Shown: positions 1 through 7,933 of the stretch, in pieces
Numbering within the stretch: position 1 is the first letter of the stretch
Layout of the letters: the number at the start of each line of letters is the position of its first letter
Assembly: GCF_037811135.1 (NCBI RefSeq)
Contig: NZ_CP149130.1
Span: 1,980,501 to 2,044,500 of the forward strand
Direction of reading: 5' to 3'
Length of the DNA stretch: 64,000 nt
Origin: Aeromonas rivipollensis
GTDB taxonomy: Bacteria > Pseudomonadota > Gammaproteobacteria > Enterobacterales > Aeromonadaceae
Position numbers and translations under genes: made by a program
The notes under the pieces: generated by a model
What the model was told of the DNA's origin: nothing
What the model saw: the letters and a program-made list of their open reading frames with translations, nothing else
Databases searched by the model: none

Positions 1-73
1 TCAGGCAGATGCAGATGGCCCCAATGACATAGACAGCAAAGGCCCAATGCTGGACAGCAATATCAGCAAACAT
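1..73 (-). CDS. nuoA: NADH-quinone oxidoreductase subunit A (NuoA), N-terminal fragment
   Basis: Only the first 24 codons are present; the gene runs off the left edge. The peptide starts [20 protein letters not shown], a hydrophobic first membrane helix that matches the start of E. coli NuoA (its HHWAFAIFLIVAIG stretch). NuoA is a small membrane subunit of respiratory complex I, and it is normally the first gene of the nuo operon. The rest of that operon should therefore lie to the left. The call rests on this short match alone. The region upstream (74-303) should hold the nuo promoter. Confidence 0.75.
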   Translation of the reverse strand, partial: MFADIAVQHWAFAVYVIGAICICL

Positions 74-225
74 AGGAGTTTTCCCTAACCGAATTAATCA
101 TGTGACTTAACAAGGATGCTACGTATTATGCCAGTTCCATACTGATTTACATGTCATTTCAAAGGATTAATTATTAATCACTGGGAGGAAAATCGCGTTT
201 TGCTAGCGGGGTCAATTTTCTCATT

Positions 226-240
226 TGAGAATCATTTTCA
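226..240. promoter_or_regulatory. Putative Fur box between nuoA and the stator operon
   Basis: TGAGAATCATTTTCA differs from the 7-1-7 Fur consensus TGATAATNATTATCA at two positions. It is flanked by a further palindrome (TTCTCATTTGAGAA) that overlaps it. It lies about 150 bp upstream of nuoA and faces only a terminator on the right, so iron control of nuo or of a short unannotated transcript is possible. The rest of 74-303 is AT-rich leader sequence with no coding potential that I can see. Confidence 0.5.
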
Positions 241-303
241 ATTGCTTTTACGCGGTGGGGAAAACAGCTGATTCGCTTGAAAAATAAACTAATCGACAAA
301 ACG

Positions 304-328
304 AAAGACCCCGCATGGCGGGGTCTTT
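304..328. terminator. Bidirectional intrinsic terminator after the stator operon
   Basis: A perfect 11-bp stem (AAAGACCCCGC / GCGGGGTCTTT) closes a 3-nt loop, with T-rich sequence on both sides. It directly follows the stop of the MotB-like gene on the minus strand. Confidence 0.85.
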
Positions 329-331
329 TCA

Positions 332-1210
332 TCAGGGGGCGAGGAGGGGGAGGGCTTGCTCCGCCGCCTTGCCCTGGGAGAGCACTATCTCCACCCGGCG
401 GTTGGCCTGGCGATGGGCCGGGGTGTCGTTGGCAAAGCGGGGCTGGGTGTCGGCAACGCCCTGGGCGATGACCCGCCGCGAATCCAGCTTGGGGTTGGTG
501 AGCAGGGTATGGACAATGGTGGCCGCCCGCAGCACCGACAGCTCCCAGTTGTTGCGATAGAGCTCCACCGGCGCCTGGGAGTTGTCGGTGTGGCCGGTGA
601 CCACCACCATGCCCGGAATATCGGCCAGCACATCGGAGACCTTGTTGACCAGGGGGATGAACTGGGGCTGCAGGAAGGCCGAATCGGCGGGGAACAGGGT
701 CTTCTCGCCGATGCGGATCACCAGCTGGCTGCCGAGCTGCTCCACCTCGATCTCCTGGGATTCAATCTGGCTCTTGAGCTGCTGCTGCAGTTTTTGCTTG
801 GTGACAGTGGCCCAATCCTGCTCCTTGGTCTTGTGCGGCCATGACTCGGTGGCGCTGGGCTTCTCCGAGGCGCCTATGGTCTCGTTGAAGGGGTCGGCCG
901 CGGCGGCCGGGCTCTGGGTGTCCAGCAGCTCCTCCTTCTGGGAGGTACCCGGCGTGGTCTTGGACTCAGGCTCCAGTATGCCTGTCCCCCCCTGCATCAC
1001 GGGAGAGCCCGCGGGCAGAGAGATGAGACCTATCTTGCCAAGAGACTCGATAAAGCCCTGGATCAGCACCCGGGTCTCCGACTGCTTGGCCATGGCGAAG
1101 GAGTAGAGCACCACGAACAGGGCAAACAGCAGAGTCATGAAGTCGGCATAGGAGACCAGCCAGCGCTCATGGTTCTCCGGTGCCTCAGCCTTTTTCTTTT
1201 TCGCCACCAT
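332..1210 (-). CDS. Flagellar motor stator protein, MotB/PomB family
   Basis: This is the peptidoglycan-anchoring half of a flagellar stator. One N-terminal membrane helix carries the ion-binding aspartate (D23 in YADFMTLLFALFVV). A low-complexity linker (about residues 70-140) follows, then a C-terminal OmpA-like domain with GHTDN and a RRVEIVLS end. I chose the ATG at 1210. GGAGG lies only 2 nt before it, so the GTG one codon later is also possible. The start overlaps the end of the MotA-like gene by about 26 nt, which implies translational coupling. Aeromonas has more than one polar stator set (PomAB, PomA2B2). The helix resembles Pseudomonas MotD at least as much as Vibrio PomB, so the ion used cannot be read from sequence. 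Confidence 0.9.
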   Translation of the reverse strand: MVAKKKKAEAPENHERWLVSYADFMTLLFALFVVLYSFAMAKQSETRVLIQGFIESLGKIGLISLPAGSPVMQGGTGILEPESKTTPGTSQKEELLDTQSPAAAADPFNETIGASEKPSATESWPHKTKEQDWATVTKQKLQQQLKSQIESQEIEVEQLGSQLVIRIGEKTLFPADSAFLQPQFIPLVNKVSDVLADIPGMVVVTGHTDNSQAPVELYRNNWELSVLRAATIVHTLLTNPKLDSRRVIAQGVADTQPRFANDTPAHRQANRRVEIVLSQGKAAEQALPLLAP

Positions 1211-1943
1211 GGCCTCCGAGGTAGGGTTCAAGGGTCACTTGCAGCCGCTGTTGTGACTCGCCGTCCACTATGCAGAGGATGCCGGTCAGGGTCATCTCCT
1301 TGTAGTGGCGGATCTGGTGGGCGAATCCCTTGTAGCGGTTGCCAAAGGGCAGGAAGATCAGGTTGGCGGCACCGACCCCGTAGATGGTGGCGATGAAGGC
1401 CACCGCGATGGCACCACCGAGTTTGTCCGGCGCATCCAGCAGCCCCATGGCGTGAATGAGACCGAACACGGCCCCGACTATCCCCATGGTCGGGCAGTAA
1501 CCCCCCATGGCTTCGTAGAACTTGACGGTCTGCTCGAGATCTTCCTGCTCGAACTCGATCTCGTTTTCCAGCACCTCGTGGATCTTGGTCTTCTCGTAGC
1601 CATCCACCATCATCTGCACCCCTTTTTTCAGGAAGGGATCCTTGATGTCATCGATCATCCCCTCCAGCGCCAGCATGCCGCTGCGCCGGGCGTTGCCTGC
1701 CAGGGTCTCCAGCAACTGGGCCTGCTCCAGCATGTCGAGGCGCAGGGGAGAGATGAGCCACTTGAAACGCTTGAAGGTCTTGCCGACCACGGAGAAGGGG
1801 AATTGGGTCAGGGCGGCACCCACTGTGCCCCCGATCACGATGAGAAAGGCGGGGAGATCGAGCAGGGCACTGGGGTGTCCCCCCTCGATGATGTTGCCAC
1901 CCAGGATGGCAGCCAGGGCCAGCAGCAAACCAATAAGACTCAT
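1185..1943 (-). CDS. Flagellar motor stator protein, MotA/PomA family
   Basis: The 252-residue protein has the MotA layout: two N-terminal membrane helices, a cytoplasmic loop rich in charged residues (about 60-150) that contacts FliG, and two C-terminal helices starting near YCPTMGIVGAVFGLIHAMG. The proline and glycines of that third helix are the conserved channel segment. It is the first gene of a two-gene operon with the MotB-like partner, and the pair ends at the hairpin at 304. No other flagellar genes are nearby, as is usual for unlinked stator pairs. Confidence 0.92.
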   Translation of the reverse strand: MSLIGLLLALAAILGGNIIEGGHPSALLDLPAFLIVIGGTVGAALTQFPFSVVGKTFKRFKWLISPLRLDMLEQAQLLETLAGNARRSGMLALEGMIDDIKDPFLKKGVQMMVDGYEKTKIHEVLENEIEFEQEDLEQTVKFYEAMGGYCPTMGIVGAVFGLIHAMGLLDAPDKLGGAIAVAFIATIYGVGAANLIFLPFGNRYKGFAHQIRHYKEMTLTGILCIVDGESQQRLQVTLEPYLGGHGGEKEKG

Positions 1944-2228
1944 TTGTCCATATCCCTATGCGTTGTGTGTGGCTAGTGTAGCCATTTAACTATCAGTTTT
2001 TCAAAACGAAATACAATCGGTGAGCAATATCCGGGAGCTAACCGACAAGGGCCCACCCTCCTGTGTCGGCCCGAGTCGCGGGATCATGAGGGCTGGCGGG
2101 CGCCAACATGGCAGCAAGGAGGTAACCGGGTATCCTGGCGCCTTGGTGAAGTGGAGAGAGATTGTGCCGGCAGGTTGTTGATGAAGAGTGGTGGGCGAGG
2201 AGTGGTGATGATGGAAAGTGGTTCTATG

Positions 2229-2404
2229 TGGCGGCGGGTCGGGATTGACTCGCGCCATCCCTGGCGCTCGCCCCGCGGGCAGCCTGCGGCTGTCCTGCCC
2301 CCTTGTCGAACCAGGGTTAGAACCGAGCCGCCCATCACCGGATAAAGTAAAAGGGCCTGTCTTGCGACAGGCCCTTTTACTTTATTTGGCGGTGAGGGAG
2401 GGAT
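2229..2404 (-). repeat. tRNA-tail repeat module X, copy A (inverted copy at 37342-37530)
   Basis: Read on the minus strand, the module starts with an 18-nt perfect copy of the 3' end of the neighbouring tRNA-Ser (2387-2404). A strong terminator hairpin follows, then a string of short GC hairpins (for example CAGCC-GCA-GGCTG and CGCCA-ggga-TGGCG). It ends in a second, diverged tRNA-like tail (2229-2248, ending CCGCCGCCA). The same module follows the second tRNA-Ser gene at 37361-37530 in the opposite orientation. That copy is nearly identical apart from a 13-nt insertion and a few substitutions. The architecture resembles the rtT repeats of E. coli tyrT. Confidence 0.8.
2342..2385. terminator. 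Intrinsic terminator in module X, copy A
   Basis: A near-perfect palindrome of about 20 bp per arm (ATAAAGTAAAAGGGCCTGTC with a 4-nt loop). It has a T-rich side on both strands. On the minus strand it would end transcripts from tRNA-Ser that read past the first terminator. Confidence 0.85.
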
Positions 2405-2537
2405 GATTCGCCACTGCGTGGCTCACCCCTTCGGGGCGGCCTCTGGCCGTTCATCGCGGCAAGCCGCTCTGCTCGAACCCAGGCGAGGGTTCTCACCCTC
2501 CCTCTATGGGCATCAGATTTTGCTGTGCCACCAGATG
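2405..2537 (-). repeat. Multi-hairpin spacer between tRNA-Ser and its duplicated tail
   Basis: This is a non-coding stretch containing a series of very short stems: GCCAC-gca-GTGGC, CCCC-gaa-GGGG, GGCC-aga-GGCC and CGGC-tt-GCCG. On the minus strand it ends by merging into the 18-nt tRNA tail copy at 2387. It contains a TTCGA motif and AACCCTCGCCTGGG, reminiscent of a decayed T-arm. It has the same layout as the second half of module X but a different sequence. I infer a decayed tRNA gene or an rtT-like element; no protein is encoded. Confidence 0.5.
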
Positions 2538-2538
2538 C

Positions 2539-2565
2539 AAAAAACCGACCCTGAGGTCGGTTTTT
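2539..2565. terminator. Terminator immediately after tRNA-Ser copy A
   Basis: AAAAACCGACC-ctga-GGTCGGTTTTT lies 5 nt past the tRNA CCA end, read on the minus strand. A related hairpin (GCCCGACC-tgat-GGTCGGGC) follows the last tail at the other locus (37536). Confidence 0.88.
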
Positions 2566-2570
2566 CAATT

Positions 2571-2658
2571 TGGCGGTGAGGGAGGGATTCGAACCCTCGA
2601 TACGTTGCCGTATACACACTTTCCAGGCGTGCTCCTTCAGCCACTCGGACACCTCACC
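2571..2658 (-). tRNA. tRNA-Ser(GGA)
   Basis: This is an 88-nt class II serine tRNA with an encoded CCA. The acceptor stem GGTGAGG pairs with CCTCACC, the anticodon loop CTGGAAA gives GGA, there is a long variable arm, and the T-loop is TTCGAAT. It closely resembles E. coli serW/serX. A second copy, identical as far as I can tell, lies at 37272-37359 on the other strand. It has its own promoter at 2731-2759 and a leader of about 65 nt. Confidence 0.97.
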
Positions 2659-2730
2659 AAATTTTGGTCTGTGGATTAACGTGTTCAGCTAACACGGTAT
2701 TCGCTGCGCTGTTGCGCTGGAACGGGGCGT

Positions 2731-2759
2731 AATTTAGGGGAAAGTTGACTCGGGGTCAA
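2731..2759 (-). promoter_or_regulatory. Promoter of tRNA-Ser copy A
   Basis: On the minus strand, TTGACC (-35) and TAAATT (-10) are separated by exactly 17 nt. They are followed by the GC-rich discriminator ACGCCCCG, typical of stringently controlled stable-RNA promoters. The same -10, discriminator and leader occur before the second tRNA-Ser gene. Confidence 0.75.
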
Positions 2760-2835
2760 ACACTTTTCCCCTTATTTTTCAGAATCTTTATCGAATGCCT
2801 ATCCCTTGCACAGAATGCCGGTTTTTTAAGCCGCC

Positions 2836-3453
2836 TCAGGGTTTGTCCAAAATGATCAGGCTGTCGGGCAACTCGTTTTGATCCCGGGTCGCCGGAAACG
2901 CATCGGTCAGGATGGCGCTGGTGCGATCCACGCACTCGAGGAAGCCCTGCTCCACCTCCTTGTTGCGTACCCGCACCACGAAGTCGTCGATGATCCGCTG
3001 CCACTGATCGTTGTCTATGTGCTGGGCTATGCCGTCATCCACCAGGATCTCCACATAGTGCTCCGCCACCGAGACGAAGATCAGCACCCCGAGCCGGTCG
3101 CGGGTGCGGTGCAGCCCCTGCTCGACAAATTGCAGGCGGGCCATCAGTGCCGCCCTGTGCTGACGCACTTTTTTCGGGATCAACCGCATCTTGATGGGGG
3201 TCCAGTGGAACAGCAGGCTCAGCAGCAACCAGACCGACCACTGTACCAGCAGGATCTCGTACCAGCCGAGCCAGAAGCCGAGCTGGAACACCAGCAAAGG
3301 GGTGAGCATGGCCAGCAGCGCCGCCCACAGGGTCGGGATATAGCGATAGCCATCGCTGGCGGGGGCCAGCACTGTGACCAGCTCGGCGTCAGTCTCTAGC
3401 TCCGCTTCGCGCACCTTGGCCTGAAGCGTGTGGAAGAACTGTTTAGAAATCAT
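2836..3453 (-). CDS. TPM-domain membrane protein
   Basis: The protein is about 205 residues. It has two adjacent membrane helices near residues 40-85 (TLWAALLAMLTPLLVF and LVQWSVWLLLSLLF) and a C-terminal TPM-type domain (DRLGVLIFVSVAEHYVEILVDDGI). It is the third gene of a LemA-TPM-TPM operon on the minus strand, and its start region lies just beyond the stop of the preceding gene. I chose the ATG at 3453; longer forms overlapping the upstream stop are possible. The family is envelope-associated and its molecular role is not settled. Confidence 0.75.
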   Translation of the reverse strand: MISKQFFHTLQAKVREAELETDAELVTVLAPASDGYRYIPTLWAALLAMLTPLLVFQLGFWLGWYEILLVQWSVWLLLSLLFHWTPIKMRLIPKKVRQHRAALMARLQFVEQGLHRTRDRLGVLIFVSVAEHYVEILVDDGIAQHIDNDQWQRIIDDFVVRVRNKEVEQGFLECVDRTSAILTDAFPATRDQNELPDSLIILDKP

Positions 3454-3473
3454 GATTTGTCTCTTTACTCCTG

Positions 3474-4196
3474 TTACCAACCACCGGAGGCTCCGCCACC
3501 GCCAAAACTGCCGCCACCACCGCTGAATCCGCCGCCAGAGCGACCACCAAAGGAACCGGCACCAAATCCACCGGCCATGTAGGCCGCCCGACGTCGTCCT
3601 CCCGGCCCACCGCCGCCACCGCGCAGGTTGTGCAGCACTATCATCGCAATCACCACCAGAATAAACAGCCAGGGGCCGCCATCGCTGTCACTCTTCGGCT
3701 GCTCGACCGGCTGATACTCTCCGGCGAGTGCCTGCATGATGCCCTGGCTGCCGGCTACCACGCCGGCCACCATGTCGCCGCGCTTGAAGGCGGGCAGGAT
3801 CCGGGTCTGGATGATGTTGGCGGCAATGGCATCGGGCAGGGCGCCCTCCAGGCCATAGCCTACCTCGATGCGCACCTTGCGCTCATCCTGGGCGATCAGC
3901 AGCAGCACGCCGTTGTCCTTGCCCTTCTGGCCTATGCCCCAGTGGCGACCGAGCTGGTAGCCGTACTCCTCTATGGTCTCCCCATCGAGGCTGTCGACGG
4001 AGACCACCACCAGCTGGATGCCGCTGCGCTTCTCGAAGGCCGCCAGCTGCTGGGTCAGCTGGTGGGCCTGTTTGCGGGACATCAGGGCGGCCTCATCCAC
4101 CACACGCCCGCTCAAGGTTGGAAAGGCCGGGGCGGCTTGCAGCGCTGCCGTCCAGAGCAGCAGCAAGGGGAGCAGCGCGCGCAACATCATCGTCAT
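3474..4196 (-). CDS. TPM-domain (YgcG-like) secreted/membrane protein
   Basis: This 240-residue protein has a clear signal peptide (MTMMLRALLPLLLLWTAALQA) followed by a TPM domain at about 25-160, including QLVVVSVDSLDG and KVRIEVGYGLEGALPD. A single membrane helix (WLFILVVIAMIVL) precedes a C-terminal tail made almost wholly of Gly, Ser and Phe. TPM-fold proteins with this tail are the usual partners of LemA. The start overlaps the LemA stop by 4 nt, so the genes are translationally coupled. Confidence 0.85.
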   Translation of the reverse strand: MTMMLRALLPLLLLWTAALQAAPAFPTLSGRVVDEAALMSRKQAHQLTQQLAAFEKRSGIQLVVVSVDSLDGETIEEYGYQLGRHWGIGQKGKDNGVLLLIAQDERKVRIEVGYGLEGALPDAIAANIIQTRILPAFKRGDMVAGVVAGSQGIMQALAGEYQPVEQPKSDSDGGPWLFILVVIAMIVLHNLRGGGGGPGGRRRAAYMAGGFGAGSFGGRSGGGFSGGGGSFGGGGASGGW

Positions 4197-4783
4197 TGGA
4201 AGCTGACCTTGGGCGCCTCATCGGCACCGGGCTTGGCGCTGAAACTGGGTTTGGCCTCGAGATCCGAATAGAGCAGCTTGGACCAGATGACCCCCGGGAA
4301 GGTACGGATCTCGGTATTGAACTGGCGTACCGCCTCTATGTAGTCGCGCCGCGCCACAGCGATGCGATTCTCGGTGCCTTCCAGCTGGGCCTGCAGGGTC
4401 AGGAACTGTTGATCCGCTTTCAGATCCGGGTAGCGCTCGACCACCACCATCAGGCGGGAGAGGGCGCTGGAGAGCTGATCCTGTGCCGCCTCAAAGGTCT
4501 TGAGCTGGGAGGGGTCACTCACCTGCAGGCTGCCGACCCGGGCGCGGGCATCGGTGACTGCCTTCAGGGTCTCCTGCTCGTGGCTGGCGTACCCCTTGAC
4601 GGTGGCCACCAGGTTGGGAATGAGATCGGCGCGGCGCTGATACTGGTTCTCGACCTGGCCCCAGCTCGCCTTGACCTGCTCATCCAGGGTGGGGATGTTG
4701 TTCATGCCGCACCCGGTCAATCCCAGCAGCAGGGTGAAAGTCAGCAGGCACTGGGTGGCCCTGTGCCGGAGTGAAGTGGCCAT
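4193..4783 (-). CDS. LemA family lipoprotein
   Basis: The protein is about 196 residues. The N-terminus has a lipobox (LLGLTGC), so the protein is probably lipid-anchored after cleavage before the cysteine. The remainder is a helical LemA domain, including VENQYQRRADLIPNLVATVK, the family hallmark. I chose the ATG at 4783 because GGAG lies 9 nt upstream; Met codons further 5' lack this. It heads the operon with two TPM-domain genes. The biochemical function of LemA is unknown. Confidence 0.88.
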   Translation of the reverse strand: MATSLRHRATQCLLTFTLLLGLTGCGMNNIPTLDEQVKASWGQVENQYQRRADLIPNLVATVKGYASHEQETLKAVTDARARVGSLQVSDPSQLKTFEAAQDQLSSALSRLMVVVERYPDLKADQQFLTLQAQLEGTENRIAVARRDYIEAVRQFNTEIRTFPGVIWSKLLYSDLEAKPSFSAKPGADEAPKVSFQ

Positions 4784-4840
4784 CTTGTTGTTCTCCATTG
4801 AAATTTCTGGTGGATATCGGCTCACCATAGCAGCTTGTGG

Positions 4841-5584
4841 TCAACCCTCACAACGCCTCGGTAAGACGGGGGCACGGTAGCTCATGGAGACCTTGGGCAA
4901 CTGGGGCTTGTCCTTGAGCCAGGAGGCCAGCTCGGCATCGCAACCGTTGCCGGGTGGGATGGGGGCCTGGGGCTGGCAATCCGGGCTGTTCGCCGGGCAG
5001 CGCAACCTGACGTGGAAGTGGCTGAAGTGGCCGACCCAGGGGCGCAGCTTGGCGACCCAGGGTTCATCGGCCGCCCGTTTGCACACCTCGGCCTTGATGA
5101 CGGGGTTGACGAAGATGCGCGCCACCTCGGGCTTGCTGGCGGCGAGGCGCAGCAGATTGAGCTGTTGGGGGCCAAAGCGCCCCGGCAGCATTTTGTAGCT
5201 GGGCTCATCGATCAGCGCCCACTCCTTGGGGGCGTCCTGCTCCCATTTGCTGATGGGGCGGTTTGCCATCCGGAACCAGATGTCGGCGTCGAGGCCGGTC
5301 TGGTGGCTGCGATGGCCGGAGGTGAAGGGGCCGCCCCGCGCCATGGCGAGATCGGCGATATAGAGATCCGGCATGCCGGCCAGCCTGGTCTGGTTGGCCA
5401 GGCCCTGCAGGTAGTGAATGAGATCGGGGTGACCGTAATAGCGCAGCCGCTTGGTGCGGATCACCTGATAACCGGGTCCCGTCAGCGGCAGGGATACGCC
5501 GTTTTTCAGACAACCGGCCGCGTAGCCGCCGATGGCTTCTGCATAGAGGGCGCTGGTGGTGAACAGCAGGGCAGTGGCGAACAT
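4841..5584 (-). CDS. mepA: Penicillin-insensitive murein DD-endopeptidase MepA
   Basis: MepA is a periplasmic LAS-family metallopeptidase that cleaves D-Ala-mDAP cross-links in peptidoglycan. The 247-residue product starts with a signal peptide (MFATALLFTTSALYAEA). It carries the zinc-binding motif GHRSHQTGLDADIW and the second histidine cluster WVGHFSHFHVRLRC. E. coli MepA is 274 residues, so the length fits. The ATG at 5584 has AGGAG 5 nt upstream. It lies downstream of nothing obvious and stands as a single gene. Confidence 0.92.
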   Translation of the reverse strand: MFATALLFTTSALYAEAIGGYAAGCLKNGVSLPLTGPGYQVIRTKRLRYYGHPDLIHYLQGLANQTRLAGMPDLYIADLAMARGGPFTSGHRSHQTGLDADIWFRMANRPISKWEQDAPKEWALIDEPSYKMLPGRFGPQQLNLLRLAASKPEVARIFVNPVIKAEVCKRAADEPWVAKLRPWVGHFSHFHVRLRCPANSPDCQPQAPIPPGNGCDAELASWLKDKPQLPKVSMSYRAPVLPRRCEG

Positions 5585-5747
5585 GGGACTCCTGAAGATG
5601 GCGGGCTCAGACAGCCCCAAGCATACCAAGAGTGGCGGCCAGTCGTCATCCGCGCCGCCGTGCCGGTTGCAACCCATGGGCGGGCTCGCGCACAATGCGG
5701 GCCAACACAGGGCGGCAGGGCCGTTTCCATCATGTGAGGAGGATGAA

Positions 5748-6290
5748 ATGAGAGTCAGTGAACTGGCATCACGGGGGGGAGTGAACTGGCTGATGCCCCC
5801 GGCGCGGCGCTTCTACGGGGTCATGATCTGCCTGTTGCTGGCGAGCCTGGGGACTGTGGTGGCCGCGCTCTTGCTGGGTTATCCCGAGATGGGGCTGCTG
5901 CCCTGGGTCGGTCTGGTGTTTGGCGGCATAGTGCTGGTGATGATGGTGCTGCCGCGCAACTGGCAGCGCTGGCGGTTGGCGGAGATCGCCTGGGACGACC
6001 ATCATCTCTATCTGCTCAACGGTGGCGAAGACAGGGCCCTGGCCCTGCCGAGGGCGGCACTGGTGGGCATAGAGCGGGATCGCAAGGTGGGGCACGACGG
6101 TCAGTGGCTCGACTTCAGCCTGGATCTGGGGCTGGATGGGGAGACCCTTGCCGACGCCACCGCCTTGCTGGGTCTGACCCGGGAAGGCACCCATGAGGTG
6201 GCCCCCGGTGTCTATCGCTTCGGTTTTAAACGGGCCTGGCACAGCCGCCGCGCCCTGAGCAGCTTGTTGGCCGCGCTGCAACCAGTCTGA
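5748..6290 (+). CDS. Hypothetical membrane protein (180 aa)
   Basis: I do not recognise a named family. The protein has two strong membrane helices at about residues 25-70 (VMICLLLASLGTVVAALLLG and LLPWVGLVFGGIVLVMMVL) and then a soluble C-terminal half with predicted beta-strand pattern. A strong GAGGAGGA ribosome site lies just before the ATG. It is divergent from mepA, and no operon partner is visible. Confidence 0.75.
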   Translation: MRVSELASRGGVNWLMPPARRFYGVMICLLLASLGTVVAALLLGYPEMGLLPWVGLVFGGIVLVMMVLPRNWQRWRLAEIAWDDHHLYLLNGGEDRALALPRAALVGIERDRKVGHDGQWLDFSLDLGLDGETLADATALLGLTREGTHEVAPGVYRFGFKRAWHSRRALSSLLAALQPV

Positions 6291-6501
6291 CTATTTTCTC
6301 GACAATCTATCGCAAAGCTCAGATACTCCCTCTGATTCGAATTGATCTTTCCTGCCCCGATAGTCCAAGAGATCAACGACTTGGGCCTCGAGGCAGGGAG
6401 TGCCACGGCATGATGCCATGGCTGGTCCGGCAGGGGGGTTGTGCCCTTACTCCAGGTCGGTGGATGCATAGAGAAGGCACCTTGAATCGAGAGTGGATGG
6501 C

Positions 6502-6780
6502 ATGAAGATTTACGTAGGTAATCTGTCGTACCGGATGACGGCCGACGAACTGACAAATGTGTTCAGCCAATTTGGGCAGGTAGACAAGGTCGATATCATC
6601 ATCGATCGCGATACCGGTCAGTCCAAGGGGTTTGGCTTCATTGAAATGCCTGTCAACGGGGATGCCGAGAAGGCCATCGCCGAGTTGCACGGCACCGAAA
6701 TAGGTGGCCGTACCATCACAGTCAACCAGGCCAAACCGAAGACAGATGCACCTCGTGGTCGCCCCCAGCGCCATCGTTGA
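6502..6780 (+). CDS. RRM-domain RNA-binding protein
   Basis: This is a single-domain RNA recognition motif protein of 92 residues. RNP2 is IYVGNL at the N-terminus and RNP1 is KGFGFIEM near residue 50. The tail is basic (PKTDAPRGRPQRHR). It resembles bacterial cold-inducible RRM proteins of cyanobacteria and marine gammaproteobacteria. The upstream gap (6291-6501) is about 210 bp without a gene and may hold a long leader. A strong terminator follows at 6796. Confidence 0.9.
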   Translation: MKIYVGNLSYRMTADELTNVFSQFGQVDKVDIIIDRDTGQSKGFGFIEMPVNGDAEKAIAELHGTEIGGRTITVNQAKPKTDAPRGRPQRHR

Positions 6781-6795
6781 ATCGTCTCGATAACG

Positions 6796-6827
6796 AAAAA
6801 CGGCATGGAGCAATCCATGCCGTTTTT
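6796..6827. terminator. Terminator after the RRM gene
   Basis: AACGGCATGGA-gcaa-TCCATGCCGTT is flanked by A and T runs, so it works in both directions. It also serves the aldo-keto reductase gene converging from the right. Confidence 0.88.
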
Positions 6828-6856
6828 GTTTGCCTCGCGCTCAGTGGCGGGCGGGA

Positions 6857-7756
6857 TCAGGGCACATCGTAACCCAGGGCGGCCTTGCGGATGCGGAACC
6901 ACTGCTGGCGGTTGAGCTGGATGGACTCGGCCGCCACGGCGGCGGCGATCCGCTCCCGCTTGCCCGAGCCGATGAGCGGCAGCGGCTGGCTCGGCAGCAT
7001 CATCACCCAGGCGTAGACCACCTGCTCTATGTGCTGAGCGCCCACTTCATGGCGGATCTGCTCGAGCTCGGCCCGCAGCGGGGCATAGGCGGGATCGTTG
7101 AACAGCCGTCCGCCACCGAGGCAGGACCAGGCCATGGGTTTGATACCCAGTTGCTGGCACTGATCCAGGGCGCCATCCAGCGTCCCTTCCTGGTGCAGCG
7201 GCGAGATCTCCAGCTGGTTGGTGACCAGGGGGAAGGGCAGGCGCGATTGCAGCAGAGTGAACTGATGGGGGGTGAAGTTGGAGACACCGGCGTGCTTGAT
7301 CTTGCCCGCCTGCTCGAGGCTGATGAAGGCCTCGGCCACCTCGTCGGCATTCATCAAGGGATCCGGGCGGTGGATCAGCAGCAGATCCAGGTGATCGGTG
7401 CCGAGCTTTTGCAAGGAGGCCTCGGCGCTGGCAATGATGTGCTCCTTGCTGGTGTTGTAGTGATTGAGGGCATGTTCCGGCTTGGCGGTGAGGGCGATGC
7501 CGCACTTGCTGACAATCTCCATCCGGCTGCGCAGAGAGGGCTCCAGACGCAGGGCCTGGCCGAAGGCCTCCTCGCACTGGTAACCGCCGTAGATATCGGC
7601 GTGATCTATGGTGGTGACCCCGAGATCCAGATGGTATTTCATCAGATCCAGCAGGGCGGCCGGGGAGAGTTGCCACTCCATCAGGCGCCAGTAGCCCATG
7701 ATGAGGCGGGAGAAGGTGGGGCCTTGATGGTGCAGGGCAAGATGGGATACGGACAT
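6857..7756 (-). CDS. Aldo/keto reductase, YdhF-like
   Basis: This is an NADPH-dependent TIM-barrel oxidoreductase of 299 residues. The catalytic tetrad is visible: Asp in TIDHADIYGG with Tyr following, Lys in IVSKCGI, and His in LLLIHRPDP. It most resembles E. coli YdhF, whose substrate is unknown. The ATG at 7756 has AGGAG 5 nt upstream; upstream in-frame codons look like leader. It stands alone between two genes on the other strand. Confidence 0.87.
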   Translation of the reverse strand: MSVSHLALHHQGPTFSRLIMGYWRLMEWQLSPAALLDLMKYHLDLGVTTIDHADIYGGYQCEEAFGQALRLEPSLRSRMEIVSKCGIALTAKPEHALNHYNTSKEHIIASAEASLQKLGTDHLDLLLIHRPDPLMNADEVAEAFISLEQAGKIKHAGVSNFTPHQFTLLQSRLPFPLVTNQLEISPLHQEGTLDGALDQCQQLGIKPMAWSCLGGGRLFNDPAYAPLRAELEQIRHEVGAQHIEQVVYAWVMMLPSQPLPLIGSGKRERIAAAVAAESIQLNRQQWFRIRKAALGYDVP

Positions 7757-7933
7757 GGTGACTCCTCTACGGATAAAGAGACGAACAAATAAAGGCAGAA
7801 TCAATGCTGCCAGCATCTTGGTCTCTTCTGGCGGACAAGGCAATAATACCCCCCTCGCGAATTCGAACTATGGTTCTGACCGACACAGGGGCCCAAGGCA
7901 GAGGCGGGCCAAAAAGACGATGGAGAGGTTGTG

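Noticed and set aside
240-330. RyhB small RNA
   Set aside because: The stretch lacks the conserved RyhB core (GCTCACATTGCTTCC-like). Only the Fur box and a terminator support a transcript.
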